From the NCBI GenBank assembly GCA_022822185.1, contig JAJECE010000090.1:1-36894 (forward strand): a stretch of DNA of 36,894 bases, in the 5' to 3' direction. Of this stretch, positions 8,399-15,755 are shown piece after piece; positions within the stretch are counted from its first letter, which is position 1, and every line of letters starts with the position of its first letter. The translations under genes and the position numbers were made by a program. Source of the DNA: Rhodothermales bacterium (GTDB lineage Bacteria; Bacteroidota; Rhodothermia; Rhodothermales; Bin80). The notes below the pieces were generated by a model, which saw nothing but the letters and a program-made list of their open reading frames with translations, ran no database searches and had not been told where the DNA came from.

Positions 8399-8899
8399 CT
8401 ACCTATCCTTCATTCTGATCTCTATCATTGTTCTTGACACGAAGAAAATGTCTGCCAGCGTACCAGCGCTCACAGTTGGATTTAGAACTGGCTTCAAAAG
8501 ATGATCGGGGGCAAGAAGATGGGCGGCGAATTTGTTGGCCTCTTTCTCATGCGGACTATTGTTGCTCGGCCTGCTGAACCGCGGAAGCACCGGATAGGTC
8601 TTTGGATTTTCCCCGAAAATACTTCGATGCATGACCCAATGTCCTAATTCGTGTGCAATTGTAAAGCTTTGCCTCCGTGGGCTGTCGGCGGCATTGACGA
8701 ACAACTTGGCCTTTCTGAAATCGCAATATCCAGCGACGCGCTCTGAACTGGACCCAAAATTGGCAAAGATTACGTTGACACCATTCTGCTCCGCAATTTC
8801 CAGAACTGGTACCGGTGGGGACGAATAGACCTCTGTCAATCCGTCTGCTTTGCGCTTGGCCATGACCAAATTCGCAACTCCTCCAGCGTTGCGTACCAT
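8399..8899 (-). CDS. ImmA/IrrE family zinc metallo-endopeptidase
   Basis: 166 residues. It shows the zinc signature HELGH (residues 83-87) within FTIAHELGHWVMH and the downstream ligand region HEKEANKFAAHLLAP (~117-131), where E120 is the likely third ligand. This is the ImmA/IrrE/M78 family, whose members cleave repressors or antitoxins in phage, ICE, stress and toxin-antitoxin settings. I chose ATG 8899 over the upstream in-frame ATG at 8935, because 8935 lies inside the -10 box of a consensus promoter. ATG 8899 also has a GAAGAG Shine-Dalgarno-like sequence 7 nt upstream and gives the usual family opening (MVRNAGGVANLV). No Xre-type repressor is adjacent; the gene 2 nt downstream is the amber-interrupted membrane protein. 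The substrate is unknown. The immediate neighbour upstream is a group II intron fragment. Confidence 0.85.
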   Translation of the reverse strand: MVRNAGGVANLVMAKRKADGLTEVYSSPPVPVLEIAEQNGVNVIFANFGSSSERVAGYCDFRKAKLFVNAADSPRRQSFTIAHELGHWVMHRSIFGENPKTYPVLPRFSRPSNNSPHEKEANKFAAHLLAPDHLLKPVLNPTVSAGTLADIFFVSRTMIEIRMKDR

Positions 8900-8933
8900 A
8901 GTAAAACTCTTCGGAGTGGTTTGTAAGCCGTTC

Positions 8934-8962
8934 ATTATACGAAAAAAACTCAAATGTGTCAA
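8934..8962 (-). promoter_or_regulatory. Consensus sigma-70 promoter for the immA/irrE-type operon
   Basis: On the minus strand TTGACA (8962-8957) is followed by a 17-nt spacer and TATAAT (8939-8934), a perfect match in both hexamers with optimal spacing. Transcription would begin near 8927 and leave a ~28-nt leader before ATG 8899 that contains GAAGAG. Such a box is unlike the TAnnTTTG elements expected for a Bacteroidota-type sigma factor, which suggests the operon came from another lineage. Confidence 0.75.
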
Positions 8963-9017
8963 CCAGCCTGCGAATCCCTTCACGGTAACGATAAGAAAAT
9001 CCCCCCGGCTACTCCAC

Positions 9018-9600
9018 GTGTGCCACGAGCAAAATACATGGAGGTAAGGCAATGACTTAGCCACAATGTATGAAACTGTACAAGGGATGGAGGCAGGTCC
9101 TCCACAACCGCTGTGCAGGCGGGGTTGTAAACCACCCACAGCTGAGGCATTTAAGAGGTGTCGTGGTGAGCGTGTCGGGAAAAGGCAGGTGTAGGAACCT
9201 GTCAGGTGTTCATCGTAGAGTCGAACGAAAGTGAATCATAGATGACGGTCAAAACCGGGGTCGTATATCCGTTCCGGGACGAGGTTGGCGGGTGCCTGCT
9301 TACTGTCTAACTGGCCTCCGGCATATACATGACGAGACTGCGATGTGGCCCTTGTATGGAACGTGGGAACCTGTCGGGGTGATGTGAAGGGAGCGTGTCA
9401 AGCGGGCAATCCCCGCAAGGCATTGAGTACCAACGCACTCCACAGGGGCGGATCATCCCGTAGTAGTGTGGAAATTCCTGTAATGGGAATGGAGCGAAGG
9501 GGGTGAACCATGCAGCGTAAGGCAACGAAGCAGCCAAGCGGGAGGACTTTGGCGCAAAACGCAAGGCCGTTTCCAGTCAATACCCAACAGCTGCATGACA
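9018..9600 (+). mobile_element. Group II intron remnant (5' ribozyme part, no reverse transcriptase body or domain V)
   Basis: This stretch has the recognisable order of a bacterial group II intron 5' half. A GTGTG start at 9018 fits the GUGYG intron boundary. It is followed by CCGCTGTGCAGGCGGGGTTG, GAGTCGAACGAAAGTGAA, GGAACGTGGGAACCTGTCGG, GGTGATGTGAAGGGAGC, GGGCAATCCCCGCAAGGC, and TCCCGTAGTAGTGTGG with GGAATGGAGCGAAGGGGGTG just before an ATG at 9510. In intact introns this is domain I into domain IV, where the maturase ORF begins. Here only ~30 plausible maturase N-terminal residues remain (MQRKATKQPSGRTLAQNARP...), then the frame wanders into unrelated sequence. No YADD motif and no domain V (AGC...GAAA...GUU hairpin) is found before uxaA at 9845. 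The element must be splicing- and mobility-dead. The 3' limit is approximate. Confidence 0.75.
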
Positions 9601-9844
9601 TGTATCCGTACGAGGTAATTACCCTCAAAAGCTTGATCGGATGCTCAAGCCGATGTCGATTTACGGTTGAGTATATAATTCCCTTCATTTATGCAGGAGG
9701 ATCAGGTTCGGGAGGCATGCGGTACATTGTAGAAGGAGGTTGCGAAAGACGCAGGGGGCAGAGCTGCCGTATTTGTAACGGGGATTGAGTTGAGATGGAT
9801 GCTCATTCAAACTCCCTGCATCGGAACAATTTCGTGATCTTTTG
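9601..9844. other. Non-coding joint between intron remnant and uxaA-like gene
   Basis: No credible gene. A plus-strand frame from 9510 runs through to 9788 but is low-complexity and matches nothing I know. Two mutually exclusive hairpins overlap at 9631-9654: GCTTGA (9631-9636) with TCAAGC (9645-9650), and ATCGG (9636-9640) with CCGAT (9650-9654). A TATAAT-like box follows near 9673. The stretch probably marks a deletion junction that removed the intron's 3' part. Confidence 0.4.
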
Positions 9845-11470
9845 CTACAGAGAGATCCCGCGTTTCCATGGAATAAAATCCTTCTGCCCTAGGCGCACCG
9901 AAGCCGGAATCAGATCCCCACTTGCGACCTTCACAGCCAGATCCAGAATCTGCCCGCCGACAGATTCAATCGTTTCCTTACCCTCAAGGATGCCTCCGGC
10001 ATCCAGATCAATCAAGTCCGGAATCCGGCTGGCGAGACGGGAATTGCTGCTGATCTTGATCACCGGTGCAACCGCATTCCCCGTTGGTGTCCCCATTCCT
10101 GTGGAGAAGAGGATAATCTGGGCACCTGCTCCCGCAATGGCCGTCGTTGACTCCACATCACCGCCCGGTGTGCAAAGGAGGTTCAGCCCAGGCTCGGTCG
10201 CATATTCAGGATAGTCCAGAACCGCCGTGATGGGGGAAGTGCCTCCTTTGCGTGCAGCACCGGCGCTCTTCATTGCATCGGTTAATAATCCGTCCCGGAT
10301 ATTTCCCGGAGTCGGATTCATATCAAAGCCCGACCCAACCGCTTCCGCCAAGGTGGAATAGGATTCCATTAAGTGTACAAAGCGGTTTGCGAGTGAGGGA
10401 TCAATACAGCGGTCAATCAGGGACTGTTCCTGACCGCAGAGTTCCGGGAACTCCCCCAGAATGGCGCTACCCCCAAGTGCCATCAGCAAGTCTGTCGCAT
10501 ATCCTATGGCAGGATTTGCGGTGATCCCGCTGAATCCATCGGAGCCGCCGCATTCCAGCCCCAAAGTGAGTCTGCTGAGTGGGGCGGGGGCCCGGCGAAG
10601 CTGGTCAGACTTCTGGAGGCCCGCAAAAGTGTCGCGAATGGCCTGTGTGATGAGCGCATCCGCACTGGCAAAGGACTGTTGCCGGAATACATGCAGCGGC
10701 TTATCAAATGCCGGGTTACGAGTATGCACTTCCTCCATCAGCCGATCCACTTCCGCATTCTCGCATCCAAGACTCAGCACCGTTGCGCCGCATACATTGG
10801 GGTGGTTCAGATATCCGGCGAACAGCCCGCAGAGCGATTGGGCATCTTGCCGCGTTCCACCACAGCCCAGCTGATGAGGAAGAAATTGTATTCCGTCCAC
10901 ATGCTCAAAAAGTCTCGATCCGGCCGAGATTTTTTCAAGGGTCACTGAAGGATTTCCAGTGCGGTGCGCATGAGCCAGCGCCGCAACCTGTTGGCGGTAT
11001 TCCGTGACCATCCCATACCCCAGTTCATCCTCAAACGCGCGGCGGAGCACATCAATATTCCGGTTCTCACAGAACACCATTGGCATCACGATCCAATAAT
11101 TCGCCGTGCCCACCTGTCCGTCCGACCGGTGATAGCCCTGGAACACGGTATTTTGCCATCTTGAGACATCCGGGGGACTCCAGTCTGGAATTGGATGTTT
11201 CTCTTTTATCCGGTAATCAGAGGTGTCATGGATCAGATCTGTCCGGCTTAGCCGGTCACCGGGAGAGAGGTCACGAAGGGCCTGTCCGACCGTGACACCG
11301 TACATGGTAACGGGGTGCGATTGCCGGATGGGTCTGGTGACGATCTTGTGTTTTGCCGGAATGGGGGTCTGCGTCACACAGCCGGGCAGGGCCTCTGCGC
11401 CTGCCGGTACAGAGGCCAGCACAACCGCGACATTGTCACTCGGGTGGATCTGCAGTACATGCACAGACAT
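9845..11470 (-). CDS. uxaA: Altronate dehydratase family protein (UxaA type)
   Basis: 541 residues. The N-terminal ~100 residues match the SAF-like domain of altronate/galactarate dehydratases (LQIHPSDNVAVVLASVPAG, GQALRDLSPGDRL). The rest is the catalytic portion: GYHRSDGQVGTANYWIVMP, LGLECGGSDGFSGITANPA, MNPTPGNIRDGL, SPITAVLDYPEYATEPGL, LCTPGGDVESTTAIAGAGA and FSTGMGTPTGNAVAPVIKIS. UxaA (EC 4.2.1.7) dehydrates D-altronate to 2-keto-3-deoxygluconate in hexuronate breakdown, and related enzymes use other sugar acids. Its ATG overlaps the stop of the upstream nucleotidyltransferase by 1 nt (TAATG), so it is translated with a nucleotide-sugar operon, an unusual place for a catabolic enzyme. 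No uxaB, uxaC, kdgK or kdgA is in the window. The family is certain; the substrate is not. Confidence 0.92.
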   Translation of the reverse strand: MSVHVLQIHPSDNVAVVLASVPAGAEALPGCVTQTPIPAKHKIVTRPIRQSHPVTMYGVTVGQALRDLSPGDRLSRTDLIHDTSDYRIKEKHPIPDWSPPDVSRWQNTVFQGYHRSDGQVGTANYWIVMPMVFCENRNIDVLRRAFEDELGYGMVTEYRQQVAALAHAHRTGNPSVTLEKISAGSRLFEHVDGIQFLPHQLGCGGTRQDAQSLCGLFAGYLNHPNVCGATVLSLGCENAEVDRLMEEVHTRNPAFDKPLHVFRQQSFASADALITQAIRDTFAGLQKSDQLRRAPAPLSRLTLGLECGGSDGFSGITANPAIGYATDLLMALGGSAILGEFPELCGQEQSLIDRCIDPSLANRFVHLMESYSTLAEAVGSGFDMNPTPGNIRDGLLTDAMKSAGAARKGGTSPITAVLDYPEYATEPGLNLLCTPGGDVESTTAIAGAGAQIILFSTGMGTPTGNAVAPVIKISSNSRLASRIPDLIDLDAGGILEGKETIESVGGQILDLAVKVASGDLIPASVRLGQKDFIPWKRGISL

Positions 11471-12468
11471 TATTCCAGATGAGACTGGTCCCCAACATTG
11501 ACTTTATCCGGCCTGCCGGTAACGACACTGTGTGCACCAATCATGGAGTCTCGAAGTACCGAATTCTGAACCTGTGCGGATTCAAAAATGATAGTGTCAC
11601 GGAGGATCGAATTACGGATATTTGCCCCGGCCTCTACACTCACATAAGGCCCCAGAATGGAGTTTTCAATGATCGCATCTTCGGCGATATGGACGGGCTC
11701 GTGAAGGATGGAATTCGAGCAGCCGGGGCGGGGACTCCTCTGCGGCTCGTGATCCAGCAGATAGCGGGTCGTGTCCATAAAGGCATCCAGGGTTCCGCAG
11801 TCCAGCCACGCGTTCACCGCTGCTGTCCGAAAAACCAATCCATCCTTTAACATGCCGTCGAAGGCATCGGTCAGATAATATTCACCGCCATTGCCACAGA
11901 TATTTTTATCAAAGAGTACCTGGATTGCGGCCTTTAACTTTTCCAGATGCTGCACATAGTAGATTCCGATGAGTGCCTCGTTGGAGATGAACTCTTTCGG
12001 TTTTTCCACGAATGCGGTAACCTGATCTCCTTCCCGCACGGCAACCCCGAACCGGCTGGGATCTTCGATCTCTTTGATCCACGCGACAACATCACTGCGT
12101 TCCAGATTGTGAACCGGATCCATGTCAAAGACCGTGTCGGCGTAGACGACTACGCCCTCTCCCTCCAAAAAATTCCGTGCACAGATTACGGCGTGGGCCG
12201 TCCCCCTGGCCTCCTCCTGAATCACATAGTGGGGACGGATTTTATGCCGCTGACAAACAGCATCCAGGATCTCGTACGCCTTGCGATCAAATCCCGGTCC
12301 AAGAATGAAGATCCCATCCGTAATCGGGCGGGGCAATGTGTGGGTGAATTTTTCTATGATACGCTCAACCATACATTGACCGCGTACGGTCATGAGCGGC
12401 TTCGGGGTGATGGACGACTGAGGGCGTAAACGCTTGCCGCGCCCCGCCATGGGAATAATTAGCTTCAC
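11470..12468 (-). CDS. Sugar-phosphate nucleotidyltransferase with C-terminal left-handed beta-helix
   Basis: 332 residues from a GTG start at 12468. No upstream ATG fits, and the next ATG at 12450 would cut the first strand. The nucleotide-binding signature is IIPMAGRGKRLRPQSSITPK with the PKPL lysine, then VVYADTVFDMD in the metal-binding position and a GTLDAFMDTTRYLL end of the Rossmann-like domain (~residues 1-240). The last ~80 residues contain hexapeptide-like repeats (AIIENSILGPYVSVEAGANI, NSILRDTIIF, NSVLRDSMIG), a left-handed beta-helix. It should join a sugar-1-phosphate to an NTP; which sugar and base are unclear. It starts 3 nt after the RmlC-like gene and overlaps uxaA. It may act with the other nucleotidyltransferase of this operon on a different sugar. 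Confidence 0.88.
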   Translation of the reverse strand: MKLIIPMAGRGKRLRPQSSITPKPLMTVRGQCMVERIIEKFTHTLPRPITDGIFILGPGFDRKAYEILDAVCQRHKIRPHYVIQEEARGTAHAVICARNFLEGEGVVVYADTVFDMDPVHNLERSDVVAWIKEIEDPSRFGVAVREGDQVTAFVEKPKEFISNEALIGIYYVQHLEKLKAAIQVLFDKNICGNGGEYYLTDAFDGMLKDGLVFRTAAVNAWLDCGTLDAFMDTTRYLLDHEPQRSPRPGCSNSILHEPVHIAEDAIIENSILGPYVSVEAGANIRNSILRDTIIFESAQVQNSVLRDSMIGAHSVVTGRPDKVNVGDQSHLE

Positions 12469-12471
12469 GGT

Positions 12472-12945
12472 TTAGTCGAGAATTAGGTTGTGGTCAGGAC
12501 GTTCTTCCCAGCGGATTTCATCTACCGGGTCTAGTCTGCCTTCTCCGGCATAGAGCCGGTTCGGGCAGTTGAGGACAAGTGCATCGGATGTACCCGTATT
12601 GCGGTACGCGTGGATTACGCCTGGAGGAACCATGACCGTAGTCGGCGATTCTGCTCCCGTATCCAGCACCTGCCGCGTTCCATAGGTCGGGGAGTCCTTA
12701 CGGGGATCCCATAAATAGAGTCGGAAGGAGCCGTTCAAAAACGCAAAAAGATCTGTCTGGTCACGATGCTCATGCGGGCCGCGGGTGATGCCTGCACAGG
12801 TCAGTGAAACATACGCCATTACGGGGTGGAATTTCGGTTCCAGTTCATCGTGTCGAAAGATCTCGGACAGCCAGCCGCGCTCATCTGTATAACAACGCAG
12901 TAGCCGTACGATGCAGTCGTGTACGTTCCCCGGGGTCCAGTTCAT
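12472..12945 (-). CDS. RmlC-like sugar 3,5-epimerase (dTDP-4-dehydrorhamnose 3,5-epimerase family)
   Basis: 157-residue cupin. YTDERGWLSEIFR is the family's opening motif. GITRGPHEHRDQTDLF contains the conserved histidine region of RmlC (RGLHxH...Q.K in rhamnose enzymes, here varied). SFRLYLWDPRKDSPTYG and VMVPPGVIHAYRN follow the jelly-roll order. It is shorter than the classic ~180-residue RmlC, and R-G-P-H-E-H replaces R-G-L-H-x-Q. It may therefore act on another keto sugar nucleotide or be a single-epimerisation relative. The ATG is immediately adjacent to the stop of the upstream nucleotidyltransferase gene, with no gap. No rmlB or rmlD lies in this operon, so the product is probably not dTDP-rhamnose made locally. 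Confidence 0.82.
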   Translation of the reverse strand: MNWTPGNVHDCIVRLLRCYTDERGWLSEIFRHDELEPKFHPVMAYVSLTCAGITRGPHEHRDQTDLFAFLNGSFRLYLWDPRKDSPTYGTRQVLDTGAESPTTVMVPPGVIHAYRNTGTSDALVLNCPNRLYAGEGRLDPVDEIRWEERPDHNLILD

Positions 12946-13695
12946 TTATACTTCAGGATGTAGTGCCGGGTAAATAAGACCATGTGCGAGTTCATTTGCA
13001 TGATGCCATCCCGCAAGCGTTCCCGCGTCTCCCCACCATCCATTCAGCACGCCGTAGGTTAAGGTGCTGTGTTTAACGTAGGCAGAGTTCAGGTCGCTGA
13101 CCTCGTATTCGCCGCGACGACTCGGAGAGAGCGTGCGGATAAAGTCAAAGACCTGCGCATCATAAAAATACAACCCTGTTACCGCATACCGGCTGGGGGG
13201 CGATGCAGGTTTTTCGATGATTTCGACAATCTCCTCTCCCTCAAATCTCGGGACCCCGTAACGTTCGGGATCCTGAACGGCTTTCAAAAGGATACGGGCC
13301 CCTCTTTGCTGCTGCCGAAAGATCTCTGCCTCCTCCATCAGACTGTCTTCCAGGATGTTATCCCCAAGGACGACCAGAAAGGGCTTGCCGCCGGCGAAAT
13401 TCTCGCATAGTCCCAGTGCCTGTGCGATGCCGCCAGGCTGGTCCTGCACACGGTAGGTCAGATCTAGACCAAGCTCTCGTCCACTTCCAAGAAGGTTGAC
13501 CACATCGCCCATGTGTTCAGGACTGGTGACCACGGCAACCCGCGTGATTCCCGCTTCCCGGAGCCGCATGAGTGGGTGATAAATCATAGGGTACCGGCCT
13601 ACAGGCAGTAAGTGCTTGTTGGTGACTTTGGTCAGCGGGTATAATCGACTGCCGGTGCCGCCGGCCAGAACGATCCCGTTCAGGGGTTCATGCAT
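12946..13695 (-). CDS. Glucose-1-phosphate thymidylyltransferase-like nucleotidyltransferase (RmlA/RfbA-like)
   Basis: About 249 residues from ATG 13695; an in-frame TTG at 13701 adds two residues. Signature: NGIVLAGGTGSRLYPLTKVT with NKHLLPVGRYPMIYHPL, then VVTSPEHMGDVV, YRVQDQPGGIAQAL, FLVVLGDNILED (metal-binding Asp), ERYGVPRF, IVEIIEKPASPPS, AVTGLYFYD, EYEVSDLN and WWGDAGTL. All are conserved in RmlA-type enzymes. It lacks the ~40 C-terminal residues of the long RmlA form, as in the short group found in many archaea and bacteria. It should form dTDP- or UDP-sugar from a hexose-1-phosphate. The start is 27 nt after the gmd stop. Confidence 0.88.
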   Translation of the reverse strand: MHEPLNGIVLAGGTGSRLYPLTKVTNKHLLPVGRYPMIYHPLMRLREAGITRVAVVTSPEHMGDVVNLLGSGRELGLDLTYRVQDQPGGIAQALGLCENFAGGKPFLVVLGDNILEDSLMEEAEIFRQQQRGARILLKAVQDPERYGVPRFEGEEIVEIIEKPASPPSRYAVTGLYFYDAQVFDFIRTLSPSRRGEYEVSDLNSAYVKHSTLTYGVLNGWWGDAGTLAGWHHANELAHGLIYPALHPEV

Positions 13696-13722
13696 GTGCA
13701 AAAAGTACAGTTTCGGGTAAGA

Positions 13723-14796
13723 TCAGGGTTGCATGGGAGATGGATCCGCTGAATGAATAGCCTGTTCCCGCCGGAGATCCTCCTGGACCATTTCCTGGAC
13801 CAATTTATCGAAAGGTGTGGTGGGTTTCCAGCCGAGGTCCTTGCAGGCAAGCGAAGGATCCCCGAGTAAGTGATCCACCTCTGCGGGTCGATAATACCGG
13901 GGATCCACCTCAACGAAGGCACGTCCGGTCTTTTTGCAGTACCCCTTTTCATCTTTTCCGGTACCTTTCCACTCCAGCGGAAGGCCGATCTCTGTGAAGG
14001 CCAGGGAGCAGAAATCTCGTACGGAGGTGGTCTGTCCGGTCGCCAGTACATAGTCCCGCGGACTTTCCTGCTGCAGCATTCTCCACATCCCCTCCACATA
14101 GTCGCGGGCATGCCCCCAGTCCCGTTTCGCATTCAGGTTTCCGAGGTATAGCTTCTGATCAATCCCGAGTTGGATCCGAGCGGCAGCCCGGGTAATTTTG
14201 CGGGTCACAAAGGTCTCCCCGCGCAGTGGGCTCTCATGGTTAAAAAGAATCCCGTTACAGGTGTACATCCCGTAGGCCTCCCGGTAGTTGACGGTGATCC
14301 AGTAGGCGTAGAGTTTTGCTGCGCCGTAGGGGCTGCGGGGGCGGAACGGAGTTGTTTCGGATTGCGGGGGCGGTGCATTCCCGAAGAGTTCACTCGTGGA
14401 GGCCTGATAAAAGCGAACTTGATCGGTCAGCCCCAGGATGCGGACGGCCTCCAACAGCCTTAAAACACCGACGGCATCCGCATTCGCAGTGTACTCGGGG
14501 GTGTCAAAGCTGACCTGAACATGGCTCTGTGCGCCCAGATTATAAATCTCGTCCGGCTGAACCTCCTGCACAATACGAATGATGTTCGTCGAATCGGTCA
14601 GATCCCCGTAATGGAGATGAAATTGTGCATGGTCCACATGTGGATCCGTGTATAAATGGTCGATCCGCTGCGTATTAAAGAGACTCGCACGGCGTTTTAC
14701 GCCATGAACTGTGTATCCCTTGCCAAGAAGGAGTTCGGACAGGTAGGCACCGTCCTGACCGGTCACACCGGTGATGAGGGCTGTTTTCGTTTTCAT
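13723..14796 (-). CDS. gmd: GDP-mannose 4,6-dehydratase
   Basis: 357 residues starting at ATG 14796, which overlaps the fcl stop as ATGA. An in-frame GTG at 14802 is less likely. The NAD(P)-binding [19 protein letters not shown] opens the protein, followed by VHGVKRRAS and [11 protein letters not shown]. The SDR tyrosine/lysine pair is Y157 and K161 in [12 protein letters not shown], and [20 protein letters not shown] is a Gmd hallmark. EC 4.2.1.47 converts GDP-mannose to GDP-4-keto-6-deoxymannose, the substrate of the fucose synthase encoded just upstream. Length and motifs are normal. Confidence 0.96.
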   Translation of the reverse strand: MKTKTALITGVTGQDGAYLSELLLGKGYTVHGVKRRASLFNTQRIDHLYTDPHVDHAQFHLHYGDLTDSTNIIRIVQEVQPDEIYNLGAQSHVQVSFDTPEYTANADAVGVLRLLEAVRILGLTDQVRFYQASTSELFGNAPPPQSETTPFRPRSPYGAAKLYAYWITVNYREAYGMYTCNGILFNHESPLRGETFVTRKITRAAARIQLGIDQKLYLGNLNAKRDWGHARDYVEGMWRMLQQESPRDYVLATGQTTSVRDFCSLAFTEIGLPLEWKGTGKDEKGYCKKTGRAFVEVDPRYYRPAEVDHLLGDPSLACKDLGWKPTTPFDKLVQEMVQEDLRREQAIHSADPSPMQP

Positions 14797-15752
14797 TGAC
14801 ACTCGGACTTATACCACGCATACGTCTTCTGAATCCCATCCTGCAGGGAAGTGGGAGCCTTCCATCCCAATTTCATCAGACGTGAAACGTCAACCAGTTT
14901 ACGCGGGGTGCCGTCCGGTTTGGAACGGTCAAAGTCAAGCGCACAGCCGGTTCCCATGACGTTCTGAAGAAGATCACACAATTCCCGGATACTGAGATCG
15001 GCTCCACAGCCTACATTCAGCATGGAATCGGGAGCAACGCGCAAGAGGTGTTCTTCGGGCGTTTCCAGCACGAAGACACAGGCATCGGCCATGTCTTCAC
15101 TGTAGAGAAATTCTCTGCGGGGGCTTCCGGATCCCCAGACCGAGATGCGTTTCTGCCCGGATGTATGCGCTTCGTGAAGTTTTCGCATGAGTGCCGGCAG
15201 TACGTGACTGGAGGCGAGGTCAAAATTGTCTCCCGGTCCGTAGAGGTTGGTTGCCATGACCGTCACAAAATCACTGCCATGCTGACGGCGGAGCGCCTGA
15301 CACTGCACGACTCCGGTAATCTTGGCAACCGCATACCACCGGTTGGTCACTTCAAGCGGTCCGCTGAGCAGAGCCGTTTCCTGCATCGGCTGCTCGGCCT
15401 CCCGGGGATAGATGCAGGTGCTTCCGAGAAAAAGGAGACGCTTTATCCCGTTCTTTCTTGCGGCATCCAGAACATGGTTCTGGATCAGGAGGTTATCTCC
15501 CAGAAAATCTGCCGGATATCGGTCATTGGCAAGAATCCCTCCAACCCGGGCTGCCGCCAGGATCACAAATTCCGGCCGCTCCGATTCAAAGAAGGAGTTG
15601 ACCGAGTGCTGGCACCGCAGGTCCAGTTCTTCACGGGTTCGAAGGAGCAGGTTTCTGTACCCATGTGTGCGGAGTTTCTTGACCAGTGCACGTCCAAGCA
15701 GCCCTCTGTGCCCGGCAACATAAATGGATGCATCAGGATGGGTTAGATGCAT
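14793..15752 (-). CDS. fcl: GDP-L-fucose synthase
   Basis: 319-residue SDR enzyme (also called wcaG). The [14 protein letters not shown] motif at 14-27 is the nucleotide-binding loop, and [12 protein letters not shown] is specific to this family. [16 protein letters not shown] is followed by the catalytic pair Y140/K144 in [10 protein letters not shown], then [20 protein letters not shown] and [13 protein letters not shown]. It carries out the 3,5-epimerisation and 4-reduction that turn the Gmd product into GDP-L-fucose (EC 1.1.1.271). It lies 3 nt after the UDP-glucuronate decarboxylase gene and overlaps gmd by 4 nt, so the two steps of GDP-fucose formation are translationally coupled. Confidence 0.96.
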   Translation of the reverse strand: MHLTHPDASIYVAGHRGLLGRALVKKLRTHGYRNLLLRTREELDLRCQHSVNSFFESERPEFVILAAARVGGILANDRYPADFLGDNLLIQNHVLDAARKNGIKRLLFLGSTCIYPREAEQPMQETALLSGPLEVTNRWYAVAKITGVVQCQALRRQHGSDFVTVMATNLYGPGDNFDLASSHVLPALMRKLHEAHTSGQKRISVWGSGSPRREFLYSEDMADACVFVLETPEEHLLRVAPDSMLNVGCGADLSIRELCDLLQNVMGTGCALDFDRSKPDGTPRKLVDVSRLMKLGWKAPTSLQDGIQKTYAWYKSECQ

Positions 15753-15755
15753 GGG

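Noticed and set aside
8900-9139. Longer immA/irrE-type protein of 246 residues
   Set aside because: The added N-terminus runs through the promoter and into the intron remnant and does not resemble the family.
9715-9765. A domain V-like hairpin of the group II intron (GCGAAAGACGC)
   Set aside because: Lacks the AGC catalytic triad and the flanking stem; a chance GAAA loop is more likely.
9510-9788. A 92-codon plus-strand ORF in the intron region as a real protein
   Set aside because: Only the first ~30 residues look like a maturase N-terminus; the rest is unrelated sequence past the deletion point.
15048-15746. A 232-codon plus-strand frame opposite fcl
   Set aside because: Antisense to a firm enzyme gene; no start signal or domain.
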